DNA of 64,000 bases from Palsa-661 sp035535015 (GCA_035535015.1 DATLQU010000004.1:1-64000), one strand, 5' to 3'; positions 35,078 to 44,197 are shown, counted from the first letter of the stretch. Numbers and translations are program-made. Notes: generated from the letters alone by a model not told the origin.

Positions 35078-35572
35078 GTGGAGACGCCGGATGCTGTAGC
35101 CGCCCGGATGGCCGACGATTTCGAAGCGGCCAACGACGACGTCGTGGGCTTTGCCGGCCGGTGCAGCGACGCGCAGTGGTCCGTGACCGTGAGCGGCGAG
35201 AACTGGCCGGTGGGCGTGGTACTGCACCACATCGCCACCGGTCATGGGCAGATGATCGGGCGGCTGGAGCAGGCGCGGCGCGGCGCGGCGATTGCGAAAA
35301 CGGCGGCCGACATCGATGCCGACAACGCCCGGCACGCCCACGACTTCGCCGGTGTGACCCGGGAGGAGACGATCGGGGAACTGCGTCGGCTGGGTACCGC
35401 CCTGGCCGCGGTGCTCCGCTCGCTCGACGCCGACGAACTGGCCCGGTCGGTGCCCTTCGGCCCGGCCGAGGGGAGGCCGGTGACCACGCAGGCACTGGCC
35501 GCGGTGTCGGTCCGTCATTGCCGGACGCACCTCGACGACGCCCGGGGGGCCGCCGAGCCGTCGGCGGGCTGA
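35078..35572 (+). CDS. DinB-like metal-binding protein
   Basis: 164 residues of helical character. Candidate metal ligands are His in VGVVLHHIATGHGQM near residue 50 and near VRHCRTHLDDARG at the end, the three-His arrangement of the DinB four-helix family (mycothiol- or bacillithiol-dependent enzymes among others). The exact role is unknown. The start is GTG at 35078 with GGGAGGAG upstream. It follows the RidA gene by 25 bases and precedes an acyl-CoA dehydrogenase. Confidence 0.65.
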   Translation: METPDAVAARMADDFEAANDDVVGFAGRCSDAQWSVTVSGENWPVGVVLHHIATGHGQMIGRLEQARRGAAIAKTAADIDADNARHAHDFAGVTREETIGELRRLGTALAAVLRSLDADELARSVPFGPAEGRPVTTQALAAVSVRHCRTHLDDARGAAEPSAG

Positions 35573-35606
35573 AAGGGCGGACAAGCCGGGGCAGTAGCCT
35601 CCCCCC

Positions 35607-36782
35607 ATGGATTTCGAGCTTTCCGCGGAGCTCTCGGAACTGCAGTCGTCGGTCCGGCGCTTGGCACAGGAGAAGGTCAAGCCCCGGGCCCGGGCCATCG
35701 ACGGCGACGGCGAGTATCCCGACGACATCTTCGCCGTCTTCCGCGACGCCGGGCTACTCGGGTTGTGCCTCCCGGAAGAGGTCGGCGGGTCGGGGGCGGG
35801 CATCTTCGGTTTGAGTCTGGCCATCGAAGAGGTGGCCAAGTACTCGAACACCGCCGCACTCATGCTGCTGCTCACCCGCCTGCCCACCGGCCCGGTGATG
35901 ATCGCCGGGTCGGACGAGCAGAAGCAGCGCTATCTGCCCGGCATCGCCGACGGCTCCCAGCGGGCCGCCTTCGGGCTGTCGGAACCACAGGCGGGGAGCG
36001 ACGTCATGGGGATGCGGACCCGGGCCACCGCTGATCCGGGGTCAGCCGGGGGTTGGGTGCTGAACGGCACGAAGTGCTGGATGTCCGGCGTCCGGGAAGC
36101 GGATTGGTACACCGTGTTCGCCAAGACCTCCGATCCGACCAGCCGGACGCACGATTCGGTGACGGCCTTCATCGTCGAGCGGGCCTGGGCCGGTGTCGAG
36201 GTGGGCCGGATCGACCACAAGATGGGAGTGCGGGGCGTCGACACCGGCGAGCTGGTCTTGAGCGACGTGCACGTGCCCGCCGAGAACGTGATCGGCGAGA
36301 TCGGTGGCTTCCGACTGGCCATGCTGGGGCTCAATTCGATGCGACCGGTGGTGGCCGCCCGCGGTATCGGCCTGGCCGAGGGTGCGCTCATGTACGCCAC
36401 GGAGTACGTCCAGCAACGGGGCGCCTTCAATCAGACGATCGCCGACTTCCAGGGCATCCAATGGGAGATCGCCAAGTGCGCCGTGGACATCGAGGCTGCC
36501 CGCCTGCTCACCTATCGCGCCGCCTGGTTGGCCGACCAGGGCAAGTTCACGAAGGAGTGGGTGCCGTACCTGTCGGTGGCCAAGTACCACGCCACCGAAT
36601 TGGCCGTGCGGGCGTCAGGACTGGCCGTGCAACTGCTCGGTGCCGCCGGGTACATGGAGGACCACCCGACCGAGCAGTGGTACCGCGACGCCAAACAATT
36701 GACCATCGTCGAGGGGACGAGCCAGGTGCAGCTGGGCTTGATCGCCCGGGGCGTCTTGGACCGGGACCTGTGGTGGGACTAG
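35607..36782 (+). CDS. Acyl-CoA dehydrogenase
   Basis: 391 residues. Features of the family are AAFGLSEPQAGSDVMGMRTR near residue 115 (FAD/substrate), RGVDTGELVLSDVHVPAENV near 210, LAVQLLGAAGYMEDHPTEQWYRDAKQLTIVEGTSQVQLGLIAR at the C-end; the catalytic Glu lies in IVEGTSQVQ. It oxidises acyl-CoA to enoyl-CoA and passes electrons to ETF. TAGCCT (35595-35600) lies 6 bases before the ATG. trpD starts inside its 3' end, so the two are coupled, although their functions are unrelated. Confidence 0.93.
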   Translation: MDFELSAELSELQSSVRRLAQEKVKPRARAIDGDGEYPDDIFAVFRDAGLLGLCLPEEVGGSGAGIFGLSLAIEEVAKYSNTAALMLLLTRLPTGPVMIAGSDEQKQRYLPGIADGSQRAAFGLSEPQAGSDVMGMRTRATADPGSAGGWVLNGTKCWMSGVREADWYTVFAKTSDPTSRTHDSVTAFIVERAWAGVEVGRIDHKMGVRGVDTGELVLSDVHVPAENVIGEIGGFRLAMLGLNSMRPVVAARGIGLAEGALMYATEYVQQRGAFNQTIADFQGIQWEIAKCAVDIEAARLLTYRAAWLADQGKFTKEWVPYLSVAKYHATELAVRASGLAVQLLGAAGYMEDHPTEQWYRDAKQLTIVEGTSQVQLGLIARGVLDRDLWWD

Positions 36783-37834
36783 TCGACGAATTCAGCTTCG
36801 AGGAGACGGGCGGGTGGCCGGCGGTGCTCGGCCGGGTGATCGCCGGCGGCGATCTGAGCGGACCCGAGTCCCGGGCGGTGATGGGACAGATCCTGGCCGG
36901 TGACGCCTCGGCGGCGCAGATCGCCTCGTTGGTGACGGCGCTGCGGATCAAAGGCGAGACGATCGACGAGATGTCCGGCTTCGTGCGGGCCATGCTCGAC
37001 CACGCCGAGCCGCTCGAGCTGTCGGGCGATCTGGTCGACACGTGCGGAACCGGCGGCGACCGGAGTTCCTCGATCAATGTGTCCACCATCGCCGCCTTCG
37101 TGGTGGCCGGAGCCGGTGCCCGGGTGTGCAAGCACGGAGGACGGGCGGCGACGTCGGTGGCCGGGTCGGCCGACGTGCTCGAAGCGCTCGGGGTGGTCAT
37201 CGATCTCGGGCCCGCCGGGGTGAAGCGGTGTGTCGACGAAGCCCGGATGGGTTTCTGTTTCGCGCCGCGTTTCCATCCGGCCATGCGGTTCGCCTCGCCC
37301 GTGCGCCGCGAGCTCGGTGTTCCCACCGTGTTCAACTATCTGGGACCCCTGGCCAACCCGGCGCGCGCCCCTTTCCAGGTGGTCGGGGTGAGCGACCCGG
37401 CCATGGCCGAGAAGATGCTCGGGGTGCTGGCCATGAACGGCTCGCGGCGGGCGATGGTCGTGCACGGCGCCGACAATCTCGACGAGTTGTCGACGACGGG
37501 GCCGACGACGGTGCTCGAATGGCGCGACGGCCGGGTGCAGGGATCGACGATCGACGCCGCCGATTTCGGCTTGTCCCGGGCCTCGCTCGAGGATCTGCGG
37601 GGATCCGAACCGGCGGCCAACGCCCTGGTGGTGGGGCGGGTGCTCGGCGGCGAGAAAGGCCCGCACCGCGACATCGTGGTGCTGAACGCCGCCGCCGGGC
37701 TGGTGGTGGCCGGCGTGGCCGGAGACTTCGGGTCCGGCATCGAGCAGGCGGCGGCCGCTATCGACGACGGGCGGGCGGCGGAGGTGCTCCAAACGTTGGT
37801 CCGGGTATCACAGGAATGCGCGGAGTCGGCGTGA
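36773..37834 (+). CDS. trpD: Anthranilate phosphoribosyltransferase
   Basis: 353 residues. The PRPP-binding loop is VDTCGTGGDRSSSINVSTIA near residue 85, and KHGGRAATSVAGSADVLEAL near 120 binds anthranilate and metal. FNYLGPLANPARAPFQVVGV and VHGADNLDELSTTGPT are family motifs. It joins PRPP and anthranilate in tryptophan synthesis. There is no ATG near the start; adjacent GTG codons at 36770 and 36773 lie inside the end of the acyl-CoA dehydrogenase gene. The 3' end overlaps the convergent exonuclease gene by 27 bases. No other trp genes are nearby. Confidence 0.94.
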   Translation: MGLVDEFSFEETGGWPAVLGRVIAGGDLSGPESRAVMGQILAGDASAAQIASLVTALRIKGETIDEMSGFVRAMLDHAEPLELSGDLVDTCGTGGDRSSSINVSTIAAFVVAGAGARVCKHGGRAATSVAGSADVLEALGVVIDLGPAGVKRCVDEARMGFCFAPRFHPAMRFASPVRRELGVPTVFNYLGPLANPARAPFQVVGVSDPAMAEKMLGVLAMNGSRRAMVVHGADNLDELSTTGPTTVLEWRDGRVQGSTIDAADFGLSRASLEDLRGSEPAANALVVGRVLGGEKGPHRDIVVLNAAAGLVVAGVAGDFGSGIEQAAAAIDDGRAAEVLQTLVRVSQECAESA

Positions 37835-38464
37835 GGGGCCGCGGACCACGGTCGGGATGAACTGGGGCAGCTCGACCAGCTGACCCAGCTGGAAGACCCC
37901 GAAGCCGGTGGCGTCCTCGATGAGGCGGTGGAGGAGATCGGCGGTGGCCATGACGTCGTCGAGCGCCCGGTGGGCGGGACGGTGCTCGAGCTCCAGGGCG
38001 GAGGCCAGGGTGCCCAGCTTGCAGTTGGGGATTTCCTCGGCGGCCAACCGGCGGGCCAGGGCCAGGGTGTCGACCACCAGGTTGTCGAGGGGGAACCGGT
38101 CGTTGTGCTCGAGCGCCGCGTTCAGAAAGGCCAGGTCGAAAGAGACGTTGTGGCCGACGATCACGGCGCCGTGGACGAACTCGACGAAGGCGGGGAGGAC
38201 GCCGGGGAGAGACGGAGCGTCGCGAACCATGTCGTTGGTGATGCCGGTGAGCGACGTGATGAAGGGGGGGATGACGTCGCACGGGTCGACGAGGGTGGCG
38301 AAGGTTCCCAGGCAGGCGCCACCTCGGAATTTCGCCGCCGCGATTTCGGTGAGTGCGCAGGTCTCGGGACCACCGCCGGTCGTCTCCACGTCGACGACGG
38401 CGAAGGTGACGTCGTAGAGGGGAATGGAGAGGTCGTCGGACGACGACGCCGCGGCCAGAGCCAT
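37808..38464 (-). CDS. DnaQ-like 3'-5' exonuclease (epsilon-subunit type)
   Basis: 218 residues. The DEDDh motifs are ExoI FAVVDVETTGGGPE, ExoII VGHNVSFDLAFLNAAL, and ExoIII HRALDDVMATADLLHRL, all complete. It may proofread for DNA polymerase III or trim DNA or RNA ends. On the minus strand TACTCT (38471-38476) lies exactly 6 bases before the ATG at 38464, confirming this start over the much longer open frame. Tail-to-tail overlap with trpD. Confidence 0.88.
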   Translation of the reverse strand: MALAAASSSDDLSIPLYDVTFAVVDVETTGGGPETCALTEIAAAKFRGGACLGTFATLVDPCDVIPPFITSLTGITNDMVRDAPSLPGVLPAFVEFVHGAVIVGHNVSFDLAFLNAALEHNDRFPLDNLVVDTLALARRLAAEEIPNCKLGTLASALELEHRPAHRALDDVMATADLLHRLIEDATGFGVFQLGQLVELPQFIPTVVRGPSRRLRAFL

Positions 38465-38514
38465 GCCGAGAGAGTACGGACAGGGGTGGACGATCACGCG
38501 GATAGCGTGGGGTC

Positions 38515-38763
38515 GTGTCCGAGCTCCGCTACCGCTGTGCCGCTTGCGGCAACCTGACGCGTTTCGACGTGATGACAGATCGTCGGACCCGGTCCTTCCA
38601 TCACTACAGCGTGGGCGGCGTGTTGTCGGTGGAGGAGGAAGAGGTGCTCTCCGAGGAGGTCGTCGACGTGCAGTGCCGGTGGTGCGGTCACGGGCGCAGC
38701 GTCGAGATCCTGACCGACACGGCGGGCGAGCAGGCCCTTGGGGAGCCCGTCGCCGGGGACTGA
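38515..38763 (+). CDS. Small zinc-ribbon protein
   Basis: 82 residues. Two CxxC pairs (YRCAACGNLTR near the start and VQCRWCGHGR near residue 54) surround an acidic segment (SVEEEEVLSEEVVDV); together they would form one zinc ribbon. The function is unknown. TAGCGT (38503-38508) lies 6 bases before the GTG start at 38515, a leaderless arrangement. The gene is divergent from the exonuclease, 50 bases away. Confidence 0.7.
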   Translation: MSELRYRCAACGNLTRFDVMTDRRTRSFHHYSVGGVLSVEEEEVLSEEVVDVQCRWCGHGRSVEILTDTAGEQALGEPVAGD

Positions 38764-38821
38764 CACACCCTTCTGCCAGGGTGGTCTCGACGAGAGACGA
38801 CCAGACCCAGGGAGGGTTCTC

Positions 38822-39049
38822 ATGACGGCACCGGCGAGACCGACCATCTCCATCAGCTGCGAGGACTGCGAGCTGCGGCACAGCTCGGCCTGCGAGGACT
38901 GCGTGGTGTCGTTCGTGCTCGGCCGGGAACCCCACGATGCCGTGGTGGTCGACGTGGCCGAGGCCCGGGCCATCCGGATGCTCGGGCATGCCGGTCTGGT
39001 TCCCGAACTCCGGCACACCGGCGCCGCCGTCGACTGGGCCGCCTGTTAG
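38822..39049 (+). CDS. Small cysteine-rich protein
   Basis: 75 residues. Cysteines group as CEDCELRHSSACEDC near residue 12, with a final Cys as the last residue (DWAAC). A metal- or redox-linked role is likely but not shown. The ATG at 38822 follows GGAGGG. Similar short proteins lie beside PimB-like genes in other actinobacteria, to my recollection; this has not been checked here. Confidence 0.6.
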   Translation: MTAPARPTISISCEDCELRHSSACEDCVVSFVLGREPHDAVVVDVAEARAIRMLGHAGLVPELRHTGAAVDWAAC

Positions 39050-39117
39050 TCAGCCGCCTGTTAATCAATGGCCGGTGGCGTGCGACCATGGGGCGTGCAC
39101 CGTTCGGCGGTCCATCG

Positions 39118-40257
39118 ATGACCCATCTGCTCGTGACGAACGACTTCCCTCCCAAGGTGGGAGGGATCCAGGCCTACCTGTGGGAATTGTGGCGACGGCT
39201 CGATCCGGCGTCGTTCACCGTCCTGACCGCCTCGTCGCACCCCGATGCCGCTGCCTTCGACCGGGAGCAGGCCCAGGCGGGGATCAGGATCGTGCGGGTG
39301 GGGGCACCGGTTCTGCTCCCCATTCCGGGCCATGTGCGGCGGATCCGGTCTCTGGCCGACGAGGTGGGCGCGTCACTGGTCGTTCTCGATCCCGCCCTGC
39401 CGCTCGGGCTCGTCGGTGCGGTGCTCGGTCGGCCCTATGCCGTGGTGTTGCACGGAGCCGAGGTGACGGTGCCCGGCCGTTTGCCCGGGGGGCGGCAGGC
39501 CCTGGCTGCGGTGCTGGGCGGTGCCCGGCTGATCATCTGCGCCGGTCGGTATCCGGCCGCCGAGGCCCGGCGAGCGGCGCCGGGTGCGACGGCTCCGGTG
39601 GTGGAGGTCCCCCCCGGGGTCGACCTGGAGCGGTTCCGGCCGCTGTCGGACGAGGAGCGGGCCAAGGCCCGGGCCCAGTGGGACCTGCCCGCCGAGGGAC
39701 CCCTGGTGGTGAGCGTCAGCCGACTGGTGCCTCGGAAGGGAATGGACGTTCTGATCGCCGCCGCCGCCGCCCTGTCGCCCGCGTTCCCGGGGCTGACCGT
39801 GGCCATCGCCGGCGACGGCCGTGAGCGGGCCAAGCTGGCCGGGCTCGTCCGGTCGACGGGGGCGCCGGTGCGGCTGCTCGGTCGGGTCGACGACGACGAG
39901 TTGGGTCGGCTCTACGGGTCGGCCGACGTGTTCGCCATGGCCTGCCGAAACCGGTGGTTCGGACTCGAGCAGGAGGGGTTCGGGATCGTGTTCCTGGAGG
40001 CGGCCGCCTGTGGGGTGGCCCAGGTGGCCGGGCGCAGTGGGGGGGCCGACGAGGCCGTGGTCGACGGGGAGACGGGGCTGGTGGTGGCCGATCCCGGGGA
40101 CCCCGGGGCGGTGGCCCATGCGCTGCGGCGGCTGCTCGGCGACGATGCCGGCCGGAGGCGGATGGGCCGGGCGGCCCGGACCCGGGTGGAGCAATCCTTC
40201 GGATACGGGTTCCTCGCACGTAGGCTGGCCGACGCCTTGCAGGACGTGGAAGGCTGA
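39118..40257 (+). CDS. GT4 glycosyltransferase, PimB-like mannosyltransferase
   Basis: 379 residues. The N-terminal LLVTNDFPPKVGGIQAYLWEL is the acceptor domain start, and the C-terminal nucleotide-sugar site has EGFGIVFLEAAACGVAQVAG (ExFGxxxxE) with RNRWFGLEQ before it, as in the mycobacterial PimB' phosphatidylinositol mannosyltransferases. VVSVSRLVPRKGMDVLI is the hinge. It probably adds mannose to a phosphatidylinositol or similar glycolipid at the inner membrane. An upstream ATG at 39088 is in frame; 39118 starts the conserved domain. Confidence 0.85.
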   Translation: MTHLLVTNDFPPKVGGIQAYLWELWRRLDPASFTVLTASSHPDAAAFDREQAQAGIRIVRVGAPVLLPIPGHVRRIRSLADEVGASLVVLDPALPLGLVGAVLGRPYAVVLHGAEVTVPGRLPGGRQALAAVLGGARLIICAGRYPAAEARRAAPGATAPVVEVPPGVDLERFRPLSDEERAKARAQWDLPAEGPLVVSVSRLVPRKGMDVLIAAAAALSPAFPGLTVAIAGDGRERAKLAGLVRSTGAPVRLLGRVDDDELGRLYGSADVFAMACRNRWFGLEQEGFGIVFLEAAACGVAQVAGRSGGADEAVVDGETGLVVADPGDPGAVAHALRRLLGDDAGRRRMGRAARTRVEQSFGYGFLARRLADALQDVEG

Positions 40258-40317
40258 CTGTCGTCGGCCACTGCTTCGGGGAGCAGCGCCGGGGGCGCGA
40301 CAAGGGAGTGAGGGACA

Positions 40318-40767
40318 GTGGCGGAACTTGCCACCGAACGCATGGTTGTCGCCGCGCCGTCGGAGCAGTGCTTCGCCGTGGTGAGCGACATCGAGCGGTA
40401 TACGGACTGGGTGGGGGACATCAAAGAGGTGAGCGTCCGCAGCCGCGACGGCGAAGGCCGTCCGGCCGAGGTCGCCTTCCGGGCCGGTGCCTTCGGCCGG
40501 AGCACCAGCTACACCTTGTCCTACGACTATTCGGCCGCTCCCCGCGCCCTGTCGTGGAAACAGACAACCGGAGATCTGACCTCCAAGCTCGACGGTCGGT
40601 ACAGCTTCGAGCGGGCCGCCGACGGCTCCACCGAGGTGACGTACACCCTTGAGGTCGAGCTCCGGGTGCCGTTGCCCGGCTTCATCAAGCGGCGAGCCCA
40701 GAGCCGGATCATGCACACCGCCCTCGAAGAGTTGAAAGCGCGGGTCGAATCGTCTCTGACGACGTGA
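40318..40767 (+). CDS. SRPBCC/cyclase-family protein
   Basis: 149 residues. The helix-grip pattern is ERMVVAAPSEQCFAVVSDIERYTDWVGDIKEVSV at the start, LSWKQTTGDLTSKLDGRYSFE in the middle, and a C-terminal helix (IMHTALEELKARVESSL). This is the actinobacterial cyclase/dehydrase (COIB-like) group that binds hydrophobic ligands. The GTG at 40318 has GGGAG upstream. It sits between PimB-like and ROK genes with short gaps. Confidence 0.75.
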   Translation: MAELATERMVVAAPSEQCFAVVSDIERYTDWVGDIKEVSVRSRDGEGRPAEVAFRAGAFGRSTSYTLSYDYSAAPRALSWKQTTGDLTSKLDGRYSFERAADGSTEVTYTLEVELRVPLPGFIKRRAQSRIMHTALEELKARVESSLTT

Positions 40768-40798
40768 GAACCGGCCCCGGGCCGCCGACGGAGGGTCC

Positions 40799-41815
40799 GT
40801 GTCCGGCCCGGTGACCCTGGGGATCGATGTGGGCGGGACGAAGATCCTGGGCCTGGCCATGAACGGCGAGGGTGAGATCCTGGCCGAGGCCAAGGTGGCC
40901 ACGCCACGGGTGGTGCCGGCCGAGGGCAGCGGGGAGACGGGCGGGGACGACGTGATCGAGGCCATCGGCGATGTGGCCGACCAGCTGCGCCTGGCTCTCG
41001 GCGGCGACGGTGGCCGGCTGTCGGGCGTGGGCGTGGGCGTGCCGGGGCTGGTGGACGATGACGGGATGCTGAGCTTCGCCCCCAACCTGCCGGGGGGCGA
41101 GGGCCTCGATGTCGGTGGCCGGGTGAGAGAGCGGCTCGGGGGCCTGAAGGTGGTGGTGGACAACGACGCCACCTGCGCCGTGGTCGGTGAGTGGATCTAC
41201 GGCGCCGCCACCGGGGTGACGGACGCCGTGGTGGTGACGCTCGGGACGGGGATCGGTGGCGGGCTGATCGTGAACAACCGGGTGACGCGCGGCGCCCACG
41301 GCTTCGCCGGCGAGATCGGGCACATGGTGGTGGACCCGTCGGGACCCAGCTGTCCGTGCGGGAAGCGGGGCTGTTGGGAGCGCTTCGCCTCGGGCAGCGG
41401 GCTCGGTCGGTTGGCGCGGGAGGCAGCCCATGCCGGACGGCTGGACGATGTGTTGCGTTCGGTCGGCGGCGATCCCGAGGCCGTTCGGGGCGAGGACGTG
41501 ACGGCCGCCGCCGCCGCCGGGGACGTGACGGCCCAGGTCGTGCTGGAGGAACTCGGCTGGTGGCTGGCTCTCGGGTTGGCCAATCTGGCCAACCTGCTCG
41601 ATCCGTCGCTGTTCGTCCTGGGCGGCGGGCTGGTGGAGGCCCTGGACCTCGTGCTCGAGCCGGTGCGGACGGCTTTCGACGATCTGGTGGAGGGCCGGCA
41701 CCGGCGGCCCGAGGTGATGATCTGCCTGGCCAGGCTGGGCGAGCGGGCGGGGGCCGTCGGCGCCGGCGTGCTGGCGCGCCGCGATGGTCGGGCTCTGTTC
41801 GTCCGGTCAGACTGA
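40799..41815 (+). CDS. ROK-family glucokinase
   Basis: 338 residues. LGIDVGGTKILGLAMN is the phosphate loop, GVGVPGLVDDDG and VVTLGTGIGGGLIVN follow, and the ROK zinc site is GEIGHMVVDPSGPSCPCGKRGCWE (His plus three Cys). The intact zinc site and the catalytic Asp in VVDNDATCAVVGEW near residue 120 support a sugar kinase, probably glucokinase, rather than a NagC-type regulator; there is no N-terminal HTH. It phosphorylates glucose with ATP in the cytoplasm. The start is GTG at 40799. Confidence 0.9.
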   Translation: MSGPVTLGIDVGGTKILGLAMNGEGEILAEAKVATPRVVPAEGSGETGGDDVIEAIGDVADQLRLALGGDGGRLSGVGVGVPGLVDDDGMLSFAPNLPGGEGLDVGGRVRERLGGLKVVVDNDATCAVVGEWIYGAATGVTDAVVVTLGTGIGGGLIVNNRVTRGAHGFAGEIGHMVVDPSGPSCPCGKRGCWERFASGSGLGRLAREAAHAGRLDDVLRSVGGDPEAVRGEDVTAAAAAGDVTAQVVLEELGWWLALGLANLANLLDPSLFVLGGGLVEALDLVLEPVRTAFDDLVEGRHRRPEVMICLARLGERAGAVGAGVLARRDGRALFVRSD

Positions 41816-41842
41816 AGCGTTTGCGGTCTAAGGAGGCGCAGG

Positions 41843-42559
41843 GTGCGGGTGGGGGTGACGTTGCCGACGTTTCGCGACGACGACGCCGCCGTGGAGTCGG
41901 CGCGGCGGGCCGAAGCGCTCGGACTGGACGGGGTCTTCGTCTTCGACCACATCTGGCCCCTGGGACGCCAGGATCGGCCCGCCTTGACGGCTTTCCCCGT
42001 GCTCGGCGCCGTCGCCGCGGTGACGCGCCGGATCAGCTTCGGGCCCCTGGTGGCCCGGATCGGCTTGCGGCCCGACGACCTCCTGGTGGCCCAACTGGCC
42101 TCGCTGGCGGCGATGGCGCCGGGCCGGCTGATCGCCGGGATGGGGACGGGCGACTCCCAGAGCGCGGCCGAGAACGAGGCTTACGGCATCCCCCCGGGGC
42201 CGGCCGATGAACGAAGACTGGCACTGCTCCGCTGCGCGCGGCGGGTCCTCGACCTCGGCGTGCCCGTCTGGGTGGGCGGCGGATCGACAGCCACCACCGA
42301 ACTGGCCGCCGACCTCGGTGCCGGGGTGGCGGTCAACCTGTGGGCCGGACAGCCGGCGGCCGTCGCCGCCCTGACCGGCCGATTCGAGGTGACCTGGGGT
42401 GGACCGGTGGCGACGGAGCCGGCCGAACTCGCCCAGGGACTGTCGGAGCTGGCGACGGCCGGGGCGACGTGGGCGGTGTGTGCCTGGCCCGAGTCCCTGG
42501 ACGTGCTGGCCGAAGTGGCCGAGATGCTGCGGGGAGCGGGGGCCGAAAACTCAGGGTAA
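41843..42559 (+). CDS. LLM-class (F420-type) oxidoreductase
   Basis: 238 residues, a rather short luciferase-like TIM barrel. The start MRVGVTLPTFRDDDAAVESA, the strand GLDGVFVFDHIW and the segment RLIAGMGTGDSQSAAENEAYG are the LLM pattern; cofactor F420 is usual for actinobacterial members but is not proved here. The GTG at 41843 has AAGGAGG about 8 bases upstream. Substrate unknown. It is 27 bases after the ROK kinase gene. Confidence 0.8.
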   Translation: MRVGVTLPTFRDDDAAVESARRAEALGLDGVFVFDHIWPLGRQDRPALTAFPVLGAVAAVTRRISFGPLVARIGLRPDDLLVAQLASLAAMAPGRLIAGMGTGDSQSAAENEAYGIPPGPADERRLALLRCARRVLDLGVPVWVGGGSTATTELAADLGAGVAVNLWAGQPAAVAALTGRFEVTWGGPVATEPAELAQGLSELATAGATWAVCAWPESLDVLAEVAEMLRGAGAENSG

Positions 42560-42591
42560 GGGCGGCGGGTTCGCCCGCTGTAATCTTGCTC

Positions 42592-43791
42592 ATGGAATTC
42601 CGACGGATCAACGGACTGCCCCCGTACGTCTTCGCCCACATCGTGGCGCTGACCCTGGAGGCCCGTCGAGCCGGTCGCGATGTCGTGGACCTCGGCTTCG
42701 GCAACCCCGACCTACCGTCGCCCGCCATCGCCGTCGAGAAGTTGGCCGAGGCGGCCCACAATTCCCGGAACCACCGGTACTCGGCCAGCCGGGGGATCCC
42801 CAAGGTGCGCCAGGCCATCGCCTCTCTGTACTTGCGGAAGTTCGGGGTCGAGCTCGATCCCGACACCGAGGTGGTCTCGACCATCGGGGCCAAGGAAGGT
42901 TTCTCCCATCTGATGTGGGTGCTGGTGGGGCCGGGCGACACCGCCCTGGTGCCGTCACCGTCGTATCCCATCCATATCTACGGACCGCTCTTCGCCGGCG
43001 CCGACGTCCGGCATGTCCGGCTGGAGGGGACGGGCACCGACGCCAACTCGGCCTCGGAGGCGTTCTTCGCCAATTTGATGGAGTCGTGGGAGTCGGCGTG
43101 GCCGAAGCCCCGTGTCATCGTGCTGTCGTTTCCCCACAACCCGACGACGGCCTGTGTGGACCTGGCCTGGATGCAACGGATCGTCGACTTCGCCCGGGAG
43201 CACGAGATCGTGCTCGTCCACGACTTCGCCTATGCCGACATCGCCTTCGACGGCTACCGGCCGCCGTCGATCCTGGAGGTCCCCGGGGCCAAGGACGTGG
43301 CCGTCGAGCTCTATTCGCTGACCAAGTCCTTCTCCATGGCCGGCTGGCGGATGGCCTTCCTGGTCGGCAACGCCGAGATCGTGGCCGCCCTGACCAAGCT
43401 GAAGAGCTATCTCGACTACGGCACCTTCCAGCCGATCCAGATAGCCGCCATCGTGGCCATGAACGAGGCGCCCGACTATCCCAAGTGGGTCAACGAGACG
43501 TACCAGGCCCGACGCGATGCCTTGTGCGACGGGCTGAACCGGATCGGATGGCACGTCACCCCCCCCAAGGGGACGATGTTCGTCTGGGCCCCGATCCCCG
43601 AGCCCTACCGGGAGATGGGGTCGCTCGAATTCTCCTCTTTCCTGGTGTCCGAGGCGGAGGTGGCCACATCGCCCGGCGTCGGCTTCGGTCCCGGTGGTGA
43701 CGGCCATGTCCGGTTCGCCCTGATCGAGAACGAACAACGGATCGGCCAGGCCGTCCGAAACCTCCGCCGGGCCCTGCCGAAACTGCAGTAG
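42592..43791 (+). CDS. Class I/II aminotransferase (alanine/LL-DAP aminotransferase type)
   Basis: 399 residues. The PLP lysine is in SLTKSFSMAGWRMAFLVGN near residue 245 (S-x-x-K-x-x), the Asp in VLVHDFAYADIAFDGY near 205, and the C-terminal Arg in VRFALIENEQRI binds substrate carboxylate. HRYSASRGIPKVRQAIAS near 60 and FPHNPTTACVD near 175 are typical. It probably makes alanine or a related amino acid; LL-diaminopimelate aminotransferase is an alternative. TAATCT (42581-42586) lies 5 bases before the ATG. Confidence 0.9.
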   Translation: MEFRRINGLPPYVFAHIVALTLEARRAGRDVVDLGFGNPDLPSPAIAVEKLAEAAHNSRNHRYSASRGIPKVRQAIASLYLRKFGVELDPDTEVVSTIGAKEGFSHLMWVLVGPGDTALVPSPSYPIHIYGPLFAGADVRHVRLEGTGTDANSASEAFFANLMESWESAWPKPRVIVLSFPHNPTTACVDLAWMQRIVDFAREHEIVLVHDFAYADIAFDGYRPPSILEVPGAKDVAVELYSLTKSFSMAGWRMAFLVGNAEIVAALTKLKSYLDYGTFQPIQIAAIVAMNEAPDYPKWVNETYQARRDALCDGLNRIGWHVTPPKGTMFVWAPIPEPYREMGSLEFSSFLVSEAEVATSPGVGFGPGGDGHVRFALIENEQRIGQAVRNLRRALPKLQ

Positions 43792-43795
43792 CCGC

Positions 43796-44197
43796 TCAGT
43801 CGGCCACCGAGGCCAGGAAGGCCTCGGGGTCGTCGAGGCTGACGGCCAGGTAGTGGAGCCGGACCGGGACGCCGAGGACGTTGGCCCGGGCGGCCGGCTT
43901 GATGTCGATGGCGACGAGGCCGGACATCGAACCGTTGACCAGCCATCGGCCCCGCCAACCGTGGACGCCGATGCCCCCGACGGTCCCGGTGATGCGGCCT
44001 GCCCCGGTGATGGACTGACGGGGGATGTGGGCCTGGAAGGCCCACCCCATCCGGACGGTCATCTCGGTGTCGTCGAGCTCCACGCCGGACAGGCCGGGTC
44101 CGAGCCCGAGGGCGCTGAGCAGGGGCCGCAGGACCCCGAAGCGGATGGGGAATTTCCGGTTCTCGGTCACGGGGCAGTGTGGCACCGCCACGATCAA
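43796..44197 (-). CDS. Hypothetical protein
   Basis: 133 residues, no signal peptide. Predicted strands such as VELDDTEMTVRMGWAFQAHI, IGVHGWRGRWLVNGSMSGLVAIDI and VRLHYLAVSLDDPEAFLASV fit a small beta-rich fold, with a Cys/His-bearing N-end (VAVPHCPVTENRKF). I do not recognise a family. The TTG at 44197 overlaps the TetR stop (TTGA), giving a coupled pair with the regulator; an in-frame GTG just downstream is the alternative start. It is convergent with the aminotransferase. Confidence 0.6.
   Translation of the reverse strand: MIVAVPHCPVTENRKFPIRFGVLRPLLSALGLGPGLSGVELDDTEMTVRMGWAFQAHIPRQSITGAGRITGTVGGIGVHGWRGRWLVNGSMSGLVAIDIKPAARANVLGVPVRLHYLAVSLDDPEAFLASVAD

Noticed and set aside
38465..39016. 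Upstream extension of the exonuclease frame to 39016
   Set aside because: It is antisense to the small Cys-rich genes; the TACTCT box fixes the start at 38464.
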